Of a stretch of DNA of 64,000 nt, positions 9,561-18,640 are shown piece by piece; position 1 is the first letter of the stretch, and each line of letters starts with the position of its first letter. Under the pieces are notes generated by a model, which searched no databases, was not told the origin of the DNA, and worked only from the letters and a program-made list of their open reading frames with translations. The DNA lies in the NCBI GenBank assembly GCA_946902875.1, contig OX336358.1, positions 14,873,694 through 14,937,693 on the forward strand, in the 5' to 3' direction. The position numbers and the translations under genes are program-made. This DNA is from Nematopogon swammerdamellus (lineage: Eukaryota; Arthropoda; Insecta; Lepidoptera; Adelidae).

Positions 9561-9909
9561 TTATTTTTTAGGTACAACGTCAAATATTATATTTTGTCAC
9601 AAAGGGGTGAATAAAGCATTTCGTTAAGGAGCATTTTGTCATTTTCGTGATAATACAAAATATATAGAGGTACCTTTACCCTTTCACAAGCATGCTCCCC
9701 CAGCCTATTTGGAGAAGAAAATGTAATAATAGACTTTTATGTATGAACCCAATATGTATGATTATAGTTATGATTTAAAGTTTGAACGGAACCGGATAGA
9801 ACACATTGTGACAAGTTCGAGTTCGAGTGCAGTCTAACTGACATATAAATAATCAATAATAATACAATGCCGACTGGCTTACTGACTGATACCTACATAC
9901 ATATACGAG

Positions 9910-10225
9910 TACATACCACACAGGCTGTATCCCGACAATCAGGGTAAGCAGAGTAATCGGTGTTGTGCTGCAAGTACTCTGTTATATTGCAACACAACAT
10001 CGACCAGCACGTTTAGCAAAGTATTCGGACAAGATAACGCAGCAATTACGGCACAAAGACCCGCCTGCTACACGACTTGGCGGAAGAACCGTGCCAAGGT
10101 GAGAGGTGGCAAACCTGTCGCCCTTTAGCACGTCTCGCCCTTATCCCTTATTCGCCTTTTACCACATGCACGGGTAGATACGCAGTAGGTCGATTCTTTT
10201 TAAGTACCGGCCTCACACAGTACTG
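9910..10225 (-). repeat. Dispersed repeat C, near full length
   Basis: Reverse order of family C: CCCGACAATCAGGG, GTTGTGCTGCAAG, ACCAGCACGTTTAGCAAAG, AGGTGAGAGGTGGC, CGCCTTTTACCACATGCACG and TAAGTACCGGCC. Confidence 0.8.
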
Positions 10226-10534
10226 ATACATAATTATAGCAAAATAATCCAGTAACGATAGTCGATAGTGCTTTGGATTACGGTAACGAATATGAAAAAG
10301 TCCCACGTCTGTATCTACGTGGTTGTACGTTGCACCGTCTACGTGACAGACACGCGGACAGATGTAACAGTTTGATAAACGTTCGAGTTCTCACGAACCG
10401 GTTGGTGAGTTGGTATTTAAGGTTAAGTTCAAGTGATAATTCGCAACTGCATTGCAGAAGAGTTCTTTCTATTTGCTTTGTGGTTTGCCGATTGAGGCGA
10501 AATATATGAGAGCGGTAGAAATAAACAAAGAACA
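10226..10534. other. Intergenic, no gene seen
   Basis: Overlapping small frames on both strands show no recognisable product. Confidence 0.4.
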
Positions 10535-10609
10535 AACTTGCTAGGTGTTATGAGTTGACATCACGGATGTTGTAGGTGATGTAGCCAACCGTGTCAGTTT
10601 AAAAAAAAA
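10535..10609 (+). mobile_element. SINE-B tail fragment
   Basis: GTTATGAGTTGACATCACGG through GTGTCAGTTT and a poly-A run. Confidence 0.8.
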
Positions 10610-10735
10610 ACTAGAGTCGGTCCATGGCTCCGTTCGCGTGAAATTCATTTTTATGGTCCAGTGCCTCAAAAGGAAAAAACTACGATGCGTGGAAGAAAGA
10701 AATTGGCTACAGATGTCCAACGTTCTGACTTAACA

Positions 10736-11135
10736 GCGGCGGGTGGCCGTGTGGTTTGGGCATCGGCTTCTAATGCGAGAGGTCTGAGGTTCGAATCCTG
10801 TCGGCGGTCTAATGAGTTTTTTCTGACGAAAAAAATTACGTGCATACCTACACCTGCTGCTTCACCGTTCGGAGCCGGTGTAAAACGGTAGGTCCCTTCC
10901 CCTGCACCTTACTTGGTGGTAGTCTCAAATTGTAGCCGACTGGGTTGGTACCACCGTAGTGGATGTAAGATGGCCGCATAGCTGCCTCGGGTGTGTTCTC
11001 CTCTAGTCCAGTAAAGCCGGCAATCCAGGGAAGTCTCCGGTATGGCACCTACCTTCTCGGAGGTGATATTAACTGGTCAGAGCATGCGCTTTTGCCCCTC
11101 CGACTCAGCCACCCTACCGGATTACATAAAAAAAA
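10736..11135 (+). mobile_element. SINE-A, full length
   Basis: tRNA-like head: A-box GTGGCCGTGTGGTTTGGG, B-box GGTTCGAATCC, then AATGAGTTTTTTCTGACG. Core AAACGGTAGGTCCCTTCCCC, TTGGTGGTAGTC, GGGTTGGTACCACCG. Tail TCCAGGGAAGTCTCCGG, TTCTCGGAGGTGATATT, GGATTACATAAAAA. Non-autonomous Pol III retroelement. Confidence 0.9.
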
Positions 11136-11138
11136 GAC

Positions 11139-11241
11139 TTTTTAGGGTTCCGTATCGGTTGTACAGGACGGGACCCTATTACTGCCTACGCTGTCTGTCT
11201 GTCTGTCCGTCCGGTAGCCCGTTGAAATTTTCACAGAATAT
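11139..11241 (+). repeat. Dispersed repeat D, 5' half
   Basis: TTTTTAGGGTTCCGTATCGG to TTTTCACAGAATA, where it is broken by the chimeric SINE. The 3' half resumes at 11575. Confidence 0.8.
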
Positions 11242-11574
11242 AATTTTTTTTTTTTTTATGGAATCTGACACGGGTTGCTACATCACCTACAACATCCGTG
11301 ATGTCAGCCCATAACACCGGATGAACTTGGTGCCACGTCAGCGCTTCCCTTCGGTCGTGCCGGCTACACTGAACTGGACGGAAAACACAAACTATTTACA
11401 TAGCCGTTTCGACCGACCTTTCATTCAGTGCGGTGGTACCAACCCGGGCGGGTTAAACCCTACCACCTAGTAATATAAGAAGGGAGTCATATCCCTTAGT
11501 CGCCTTTTACGACATACACGGGAAGAGATGCAGTGGGGCTATTCTTTTAAAGTACCGGCCCCACACGGTACGAA
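11242..11574 (-). mobile_element. Chimeric SINE: family C head joined to SINE-B core and tail
   Basis: Minus-strand order: GTGTGGGGCCGGTACTTT, GTCGTAAAAGGCGACTAAGG (family C 5' end), junction ATATGACTCCCTTCTTATAT, then SINE-B core and tail to a poly-A end. Inserted into repeat D. Shares private variants with 11794-12127 (GGGAAGAGATGC, AGCGCTTCCC). Confidence 0.9.
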
Positions 11575-11782
11575 ATGTATGTGTCATTATGGCCGATATA
11601 ACAACAAATAATAACAAAAATAAGAAAAAGTAAAAAATTCACGGGGGTCCCCATACACGTAACTAAAAAGTGTAGGTATGCGCGCCTTCTGCCGAAAACA
11701 GTATGAAGCTGCGCTGACCATGACATGACGATACTGAACCCTCGGTGCGCGTGTTCGACTCGCACTTGGCCGGTCTTTAAAT
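11575..11782 (+). repeat. Dispersed repeat D, 3' half
   Basis: Resumes at ATGTGTCATTATGGCCG and ends CTCGCACTTGGCCGG. Confidence 0.85.
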
Positions 11783-11793
11783 GATAATGATGT

Positions 11794-12127
11794 ACCGTGT
11801 GGGGCCGGTACTTTAAAAGAATAGCCCCACTGCATCTCTTCCCGTGTATGTCGTAAAAGGCGACTAAGTGATATGACTCCCTTCTTATATTACTAGGTGG
11901 TAGGGTTTAACCCGCCCGGGTTGGTACCACCGCACTGAATGAAAGGTCGGTCGGAAACGGCTATGTAAATAGTTTGTGTTTTCCGTACAGTTCAGTGTAG
12001 CCGGCACGACCGAAGGGAAGCGCTGACGTGGCACCAAGTTCATCCGGTGGTATGGGCTGACATCACGGATGTTGTAGGTGATGTAGCCACCCGTGTCAGT
12101 TTCCATAAAAAAAATTAAAAAAAAAAA
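11794..12127 (+). mobile_element. Chimeric SINE: C head plus SINE-B tail
   Basis: Same architecture as 11242-11574 in opposite orientation, ending TTTCCATAAAAAAAATT. Together the two copies form an inverted repeat around the repeat D half. Confidence 0.9.
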
Positions 12128-12499
12128 TGATTCAGTCAGTATCACAGTACCTAGTACCGACCATCCCATAGACCCCGTATATTATTTCTCTATGGACCAT
12201 CCCAATATCGCATTCGAGAATGATTCCAGGACAATTCCAGGAACAATATTATGAACACGAACCAAAGCCAATATAAATGATCTCACTATTCTCGTGAGAT
12301 TGATTAAGGGAACAGTTGTGAGAATAGCAACATCTGATGTGACAATATAATTATTCTCTCCTGCCAGGCGTGAAATGACATCCTCTTGGCGATGTAGGCG
12401 TGGCAAGTCGTCCCATTATGCTGTTCTCAGAATCATGGGAAAGGTTATTGTTATAAAGCTTGTGTATTTATTTATGGAACTACACGAGACTACGAGTGA
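12128..12499. other. Intergenic, no gene seen
   Basis: No recognised repeat or gene. Confidence 0.4.
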
Positions 12500-12507
12500 A
12501 CATATAC

Positions 12508-12816
12508 CACAGAGCATCAAATACCTACCGCTCAAATACCTACCGCTCGCGCCCCCTACTAGAGGCGCCCTAAGCGATGATATTTGAAACCTAATAACCG
12601 TACGCTGAGCTGCTAGCGCTTCGTATGTGTGTGTGTGTGCTAGTATTGACACTACACACAAAGAGGAGCAAGTTAGGCACACGCACAAAACAAATGCACA
12701 CGCACAACACACATATGTAAGTCATAGGCCACGCCTACAGGCTTCAACGCCGTTGTAGAGAAATCGCGCTCACGGCGCCTCTAGTAGGGGCGGGCGCGCG
12801 CATTTCATGCTCTGTG
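12508..12816. mobile_element. hAT-type MITE, copy 1
   Basis: Terminal inverted repeats CACAGAGCATCAAAT and ATTTCATGCTCTGTG, flanked by a perfect 8-bp target duplication ACATATAC at 12500-12507 and 12817-12824. Internal GCGCCTCTAGTAGG motifs are inverted near the ends and there is a GTGTGTGTG stretch. No coding capacity. An 8-bp duplication is the hallmark of the hAT superfamily. Confidence 0.93.
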
Positions 12817-12827
12817 ACATATACTTT

Positions 12828-13090
12828 GTCAGCCTAGGTAGCTCAGTGGTTCGGTCGGTCGACTGGCTGTTAAGCAACCTTGAGCGCGGTCAGTACTTGA
12901 TCGCTCGACCGTTAGAGGATGACCGTGGTTTGGATTCCGCGTAAAATTGTAGGTCCATTCACTTCTTACCTAGTAGGTGGTAGCGTTTATCCCGCCCGGA
13001 TTGGTACAACCGCACTGAATGAAACGTCGTCGGTCGAAACGGCTGTGTAAATAGTTCGTGTTTTCCGTCCATTTCAGTGTAGCTGACATG
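12828..13090 (+). mobile_element. SINE-B, 3' truncated
   Basis: Head with GGTAGCTCAGTGG, GTTAAGCAACCTTGAGCGCG (5S-like) and GACCGTGGTTTGG, then core, then GTTCGTGTTTTCCGTCC. Stops within the tail. Starts 4 bases after the MITE target duplication. Confidence 0.85.
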
Positions 13091-13710
13091 AAATGAAAAT
13101 TCTTAAAAATGTTCCCAATGTTTTACCGAATAAAAAAAATGTAGGATGTTATGTAGATTAGACTTCGGACTTAGTTTAACGTCGGAATCGAAAACGAAAG
13201 TTGTTACATAATTATGTGGTCGCTGAATATTAATTCGATCATTTATATACTTATCTTTTTTTAATGAATCCCGTATTGGCGGCTGACTCAGAGGTTCAAA
13301 AACAGTGAACAGTGGACAGTGTGGCCAGTGCGGCCGCATAGTCAGTGCACGTTCGCCGACATGGCACCCCGACATCATAATTACTGCTGTCTCATAAAGC
13401 GGTGGTGCGACTGCTTTCGCGGTAAAAATTGCCGCCATAGTTACACTCGCTGGCGACAAAAATGGCGGACGGGAAAAAGTCCTTTGACGTAATCCTTCAC
13501 TAGGTTTATATTGCCAAGTAAAAATTAATTATATTAAAATATACTTTCATTACATAATAAAAGTGGCAAAAGCCGGATTTAAAGCCTAAAGATATTCTCT
13601 ACCAGTCGTGCCTGGGATTGTGGGTAAGGTGGATTGGATAGTGTCAAATAAAAAAACAAAAATTAATTCACTAATCTGATTTTGTTCACGGCTTTGCCTG
13701 GCTTGGTCGA
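13091..13710. other. Intergenic, unassigned
   Basis: AT-rich on both sides of a GC-richer block near 13270-13470 with GTGGACAGTGTGGCCAGTGC and AAAATGGCGG. The 118-codon minus-strand frame has no recognisable domain and is not called. Confidence 0.35.
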
Positions 13711-14109
13711 TTTTTTTTTATGTAATCGGGTATGGGTGGCTGAGTCGGAGGGGCCAAAGCGCATGCAACGACCAGCCAATATCACCTCCGAGAAGGTAGG
13801 TGCCATACCGGAGACTTCCCTGGATTGCTGGCAATACTAGAGGAGAACACAACCGAGGCTGCTATGCGGCCATCTTATATCCAGTACGGTGGTATCAATC
13901 CAGTCGGCTACAATTTGAGCCTACCACCTAGTAAGGGGCAAGGGAAGGGACCTACAGTTTTACACCGGTTCCGAACGGTGAAGCAGCAGGTGTAGGTGCA
14001 CGTAATTTTTTTCGTCAGAAAAAACTCATTGGTACACGCCCGACCGGATTCGAACCGCGGACCTCTCGCATGAGAAGCCGATGCCCAAACCATTCGGCCA
14101 CCCGCCGCT
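13711..14109 (-). mobile_element. SINE-A, full length
   Basis: Reverse copy from a TTTTTATGTAATC tail, through GAGTCGGAGGGGCCAAAG, CACCTCCGAGAAGGTAGG and the core, to the tRNA-like head whose B-box complement is GGATTCGAACC. Confidence 0.9.
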
Positions 14110-15084
14110 TTGAAATATACTTTAATTACATAATAAAAGTGGCAAAAGTCGGATTTAAAGTTTTTATGTTTTATGTAAAAAGTTACAGTTTTCATACAAA
14201 CTAATTGATTTATTTTGTGTAAAAGGATCTAAATGTTCCGCACGAACGTGGGAATGAAAAGCGCGTGGTGAGTGAGCGAGCAGGGACGAGTGCGCGGAGA
14301 GAGGAGATGCGCGGCGACGGCGCGCCGTGAGTTTTTCTATCCCGACCGTTCCTTCGCCTGGACCCTCCCCCCGCGCGCGTCAAATTACACTAGACGAAAA
14401 CATACATTTCAAAAATTTATATCTCGAAAACTAGACACTTTAGAGAAAAACTTTATTTACTTTTTTCTCTCGGAAAAACATGAGGATAGCGCTGGCGAAA
14501 TTAATGTACTGGCCGTTACAACAACCTGTATGTATGCATGTATTGCTGCTCGTTGGCTGGTACTGCCGGACGCAGCTCGGAGGAACTTGCCTCCATTATT
14601 CCATGCCATCCAACCTATCTTCGTATAAGTGTATTAGTCAGCCGAAGAGACGACGACCGTTTTGGAGTAACCGCATCCTACACTGGCGGCCGTGGACATG
14701 GATGTGCTATCAAACAGTCTTCTTTACGTTTTGTTTATAGACTTCCGGAGATACCAGCCTTCCGGCTACAAAATCCAGACGTCTATCCCTGCACTCTTGC
14801 GAGTCATGTATGCCAGATCGAGGCCCCATAGCTGTACCGTTCTTCCGAAAAAATCCCATGGGAACACAGACTGTGATCTTTCCGCAGCCGATCCGAGCCA
14901 CCACCCGTCCACCCGAAGGAACCCCCGACCGAAGTCGAGAGCCGGGGGTGAAGCCTTCACTGCCACTGGGGTCCGCACCCTATCCAACCACAGCCTGTGC
15001 CCAGGGCCTCAGCACTTTGTTCTAGTCGCAGCTTTTGTTTTCACCAGCTAAGTGCATATGACCACCACCTAATGTGTACCGGGG
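14110..15084. other. Unassigned block with GC-rich segments
   Basis: 14260-14390 is GC-rich (GCGGCGACGGCGCGCCG) and followed by a TATATCTCGAAAACTAGACAC segment. 14540-15050 shows overlapping short frames on both strands without a recognisable domain. It may be the upstream, decayed part of the LINE ending at 15290. Confidence 0.3.
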
Positions 15085-15290
15085 ATCCACCGGTCGTGGA
15101 CAGGCCGTGGACAGGAAATAGCAGTGTGGGAAGACCACCCGCCAGGTGGGGCGACGACATCAAGTACGTCGGCGGAAAGCAGTGGTTCCGTACCGCTGAA
15201 GGCCGAGAGGACTGGAGGAAATTTGGAGAGGCGTATGTCCAGCAATGGACGCTTAAACGCTGACTGACTGTATTAGTTTACGTTATAGTT
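15085..15290 (+). mobile_element. LINE reverse transcriptase C-terminal remnant (GEAYVQQWT type)
   Basis: Encodes RPPARWGDDIKYVGGKQW then GREDWRKFGEAYVQQWTLKR and a stop. This WxDDI...AYVQQWT pattern is the C-terminus of an endonuclease/reverse transcriptase retrotransposon frequent in Lepidoptera. Only the last 60 or so codons are intact. Confidence 0.75.
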
Positions 15291-15356
15291 TTCTTTTGTT
15301 TTTTGTTTACTAAAAATTGTGTCTTTTTAATTTAGCATCATACATTTTGTTTTATA

Positions 15357-16194
15357 CAGGGTGTTTGGTAATTCGATACATTCCTTCTAAGGGGTAATTC
15401 TAGAGCTAATTTGCAACTAATTTTACTATTCCACTCTGGGTACTTAATCAGGTATTTTCTAATAGCTGACGAATGAGAGACTACATTAAAAAAATATGTG
15501 CGCTGAAAATATCCGTAATCTCAGAAATAAAAGGTCATAAATCACAGGTTATGCAAAAAAAAACCACAAAATTTATTTAAATCGAAGAGGATTACTAAAA
15601 AATTTATGGAAAAACTTCATCATTTCATAAGCTTTCAGAAAAGGTACAAATGTTGTACACTTGCACACAAGTTACATTTTTTTATCAGATATCAAGTATC
15701 AGACTCGTGCTCAAAATGAACGAAAAATGAAACGTCTGACACAGAGAGAACGTTTTAGGGATCGGCCGTTTTGTCTCTCGCCAAAATTAGTAAATTAGTA
15801 ATTAGTAAAACGAATTCCACGTTGTTGATTCCTTGTGGTTGTTCTAAATTGTTCGTTATTTTCTGCAGTAATGGCTGCATTCACTCGTGAAGAATACGCT
15901 GATATTCTGTTTTGCTATGGATTTTGCGACGGCGGCGTTGACGCTGCGGTACAAATGGAATACGCGCATCCTTACCCTGATCGTCGTATACCTAATGTAA
16001 GAGTGTTTTCTGGGACATACGGGTGCCTCCGAGAAATCGGCAGTATTAACCGAAGGCATGCAGATGCTGGCAGACCAGGTGTTATTCCGCCTGAAGATGA
16101 GACAAAAATCCATATACATTTAATACATAATAATTATGTATCATGTCATGATATAATGTCAATAGAAGAGTTAGCTAAAATAATTTCCTGTTAA
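15357..16194 (+). mobile_element. Truncated DNA transposon with DUF4817-like N-terminus
   Basis: A CAGGGTGTTTGG terminus lies directly after a TA dinucleotide at 15355-15356. An ORF with ATG at 15871 begins MAAFTREEYADILFCYGFC and continues with YAHPYPDRRIPN and HADAGRPGVIPPED. That resembles the helix-turn-helix DUF4817 domain at the N-terminus of some insect transposases. Similarity ends near residue 75, and a low-complexity extension leads to a stop at 16194. No catalytic DDE domain or right-hand TIR was found, so it is a dead fragment. Confidence 0.55.
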
Positions 16195-16505
16195 TCCACC
16201 CACAGTAAATAAAAATACAAATCCTAGGGTTCATAATTCAAAAAATGGCCAGACGTCAATGTATGTACAATTTATGCTTTATCTGTTTGTCATTAGGCTG
16301 TCTGTTTTCTAATAAATAAATAATTAAATAAATAATATTGAAGAACTATAATTAATTTGAGTTAAACTAAAGTGTGTTCAGTTTCTGAGACAAGTACTAC
16401 GGAGATTTTTATTTTATTTTATTCAGTAATCATTAATCAATCATGCAGTATAAGGAAACAATTAATATAAGATATTTAACAAACTAATATGGTATGGTGT
16501 ACGTA
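16195..16505. other. AT-rich intergenic DNA
   Basis: No gene or known repeat seen. Confidence 0.45.
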
Positions 16506-16506
16506 T

Positions 16507-16632
16507 GGTGTTTTCCGTCCAGTCCAGTGTAGCCGGCACGACCGACGGAAAGCACTGACGTGGCACCAAGTTCACCCAGTGTTATGGGCTGACATCACGG
16601 ATGTTGTAGGTGATGTAGCCAAAGGTGTCCCA
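16507..16632 (+). mobile_element. SINE-B tail fragment
   Basis: GTGTTTTCCGTCCAGTCC, TGACGTGGCACCAAG, GTTATGGGCTGACATCACG and GATGTAGCC. Confidence 0.8.
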
Positions 16633-16682
16633 TATATATATTTATAGTTCCTATATATATATTTATATTTTTCTTCTATCTA

Positions 16683-16775
16683 ATCTTCCGATCGTGCTGG
16701 CCACACTGAACTAGGCGGAAAACTCGTAACCGCTCCGGCTGATCTTTCGTTCAGTGCATGTGTAGCCATGCTCCA
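16683..16775 (-). mobile_element. SINE-B tail fragment, diverged
   Basis: CGATCGTGCTGGCCACACTG, GGCGGAAAACTCG and TCGTTCAGTGC correspond to the reverse of the SINE-B central region. Confidence 0.55.
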
Positions 16776-17000
16776 GCCACGTCTATGTGTAGCCTCAAAC
16801 CTGCGTCGAAACCTGAAACTGCCCGGCGCGGCCTTCTCTCCGCGATTCACTTTTACTCACCCGGCGCGCGCCGGGCGCATTGCCATTCCAGAAGCGAAGC
16901 GACCTACGTGAAAGCGAGCCGGATGCGCGGGGGCATTCTGCGTCGACACTGCGCTCGCGCTGGGAGGGAGCGGTCGTCGGCCGGGTTATCGATCTAAAGT
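16776..17000. other. CpG-rich unassigned block
   Basis: Much richer in CG dinucleotides than its surroundings (CCGGCGCGCGCCGGGCGC near 16860). It ends at CTAAAGTGAGTG, which contains a donor-like GTGAGTG. A non-coding first exon is possible; no ORF or downstream exon supports it. Confidence 0.25.
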
Positions 17001-17117
17001 GAGTGTAACAGGTATGCTTTGTTTACTTTTCTGCGATGGATGAGGCGGGCTTATGGCAGAATGCGGTTTCTTACAATTAATTTGCTCTTAAAGTTATGTT
17101 CTGTCTTCTTTTTTTTT

Positions 17118-17275
17118 TATTGCTACCGAACTGGGTGGCTCTGCCCGAGGTCGCAACCTCAGGCGCAGCCAATTTCACCCCCGAGGAGGTGCCAGTCCGG
17201 CTTGGAGGTGGACTAATGTTGCTGGGGAAAGGCTATTAACCCGCGATTTGAAGATCCGTGGATTGTAGGAGTGAG
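17118..17275 (+). mobile_element. SINE-G fragment
   Basis: AACTGGGTGGCTCTGCCCG, CCAATTTCACCCCCGAGG, GTCCGGCTTGGAGGTGG, TATTAACCCGCGATTTG. Copies at 50828-50990 (-) and 52035-52190 (+). Its centre aligns with the reverse of the SINE-A tail (CACCTCCGAGAAGGT). Confidence 0.65.
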
Positions 17276-17325
17276 GTATTCTGTATCTTTGTTAGTGGCT
17301 TTGTGTGCAATAAAGTAATTCTGGT

Positions 17326-17516
17326 ATACCACCTAGTAAAGGGCAAGGGAAGGGACCTACAGTTTTACACAGGCTCCGAACGGTGAAGCGGCAGGTGTAG
17401 TTATGCACGTAAATTTTTTCGTCAGAAAAAACTCATTGGTACACGCCGACCGGATTCGAACCTCGGACCTCTCGCACGAGAAGCCGATGCCGAAACCACT
17501 CGGCCACCCGCCGCTT
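17326..17516 (-). mobile_element. SINE-A, head and core only
   Basis: Reverse copy from ACCACCTAGTAAAGGGCAAG to the tRNA-like head (CGGATTCGAACCTCGG). The tail is missing. Confidence 0.85.
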
Positions 17517-17589
17517 AAAATCATGTTGGAAGAATGGATGGTTGGAGACTAATGAAAAAAATTTATGAATCTATGAAAATTATGAATGT

Positions 17590-17800
17590 CAGTGGGAAAG
17601 GTCACCCTGCATGCACGTACCTAAACAAAATTGAGCATGGCATGTGCTCAAAAAAGGTCAAGTGCGTGGTACCCGTAACCGACGAGCATGTCTGAAGAAT
17701 ACTAAGAGAGTGGAAGAAGCGGCAGAGGTGTGTCAGGGTCGTGGCGCGTGGAGATCCGTTGTTTTTGCCTACCCCACTGGGAACTAGGCGTGAATTTATG
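17590..17800 (+). mobile_element. LINE L2 3' end (VSAYPTGK type)
   Basis: Frame-damaged coding for VLKKGQVRGTRNRRACLK then RVEEAAEVCQGRGAWRSVVF and AYPTGN. A second copy, minus strand, is at 51600-51850. Confidence 0.7.
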
Positions 17801-17898
17801 TATTTATGTAAAATGAGAAACTTTTGCATCCTACTAACCTAAAAAAGTTCTTCAGATTGAAATGCATAAAGATCTCCTGTAATGGTACAGTATCTTGA

Positions 17899-18270
17899 GT
17901 CAGCCTCGGTAGCTCAGTGGTGCGGTCGGTCGACTGTTGTTAAGCAACCCTGAGCGCGGTCAGTACTTAGATGGGTGACCGCTCGACCGGTGGAGGCTGA
18001 CCGGGGTTCGGATTCCCCATAAAACTGTAGGTTCCTTCCCTTTTTGCCTTACTAGGTGGTAGGGTTTATCTCACCCGGGTTGGTACCACAGCACTGAATG
18101 AAACGTCGGTCGAAGCGGTTATGTCAATAGTTCGTGTTTTCCGTCCAGTTCAGTGTAGCCTATATTAAATGGAGGGAAGCACTGACATGGCAGTTCACCC
18201 AGTATTATGGGCTGACATCACGGATGTTGTAGGTGATGTAGCCAACCGTGTCAGTTTCCATAAAAAAAAA
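17899..18270 (+). mobile_element. SINE-B, full length, best-preserved composite head
   Basis: Head in order: tRNA A-box TCGGTAGCTCAGTGGTGCGG; 5S rRNA-like block at about 17939-17991 with GTTAAGCAACCCTGAGCGCG and AGTACTTAGATGGGTGACCG; tRNA B-box GGGGTTCGGATTCC. Core AAACTGTAGGTTCCTTCCC, TTACTAGGTGGTAGGGTTTA, GGGTTGGTACCAC. Tail GGATGTTGTAGGTGATGTAG, GTGTCAGTTTCCATAAAA. It ends about 310 bases before the TATA box of Osiris gene 1. Confidence 0.92.
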
Positions 18271-18579
18271 CTGTACATACGAATAATTTTTCTACAACCA
18301 CAAATGCTCGAGTTCAAAAACCTAGTAGTGTTCATTGTGCACGCACTCACAAAAGTTTGATCGGATTTCATTAAAGAGTCGATCAACATCAACAAGTTAT
18401 GATTTCATGTCGGCACTCATCTCCAATTTCAATTGCACATTATCCTCTCATAGATCCGCTTGATTTCACTCAATTACATAACCGCTTGAGCCTTTCAAAT
18501 TTTTTTTCATCTCCGGTGACGTAGCATTTCTCCGCATCCCTGACCGACGATCAAGTGCACGATGCAGACGATGAAAGTG

Positions 18580-18615
18580 TATATAAGACCGACCTAGTCC
18601 GCACGGAGCACAGTT
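18580..18615 (+). promoter_or_regulatory. Core promoter of Osiris gene 1 (TATA box and initiator)
   Basis: TATATAAG at 18580-18587. An initiator-like CACAGTTAC centred on 18612 lies 31-32 bases downstream, the canonical TATA-to-start distance. The predicted 5' leader is about 29 bases with no upstream ATG. Confidence 0.8.
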
Positions 18616-18640
18616 ACTGCGCTGCTTTAGACGCGTTAAG

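Noticed and set aside
13103..13459. 118-codon minus-strand ORF
   Set aside because: No domain, no signal peptide, composition varies along the frame; part of an unassigned intergenic block.
14272..15051. Cluster of overlapping 60-119-codon frames on both strands
   Set aside because: Frames overlap without one dominating; likely GC-rich non-coding or decayed LINE sequence.
17939..17991. 5S rRNA gene
   Set aside because: Only the 3' half of 5S rRNA is matched, and it is embedded in a repeated SINE head with tRNA boxes on both sides.
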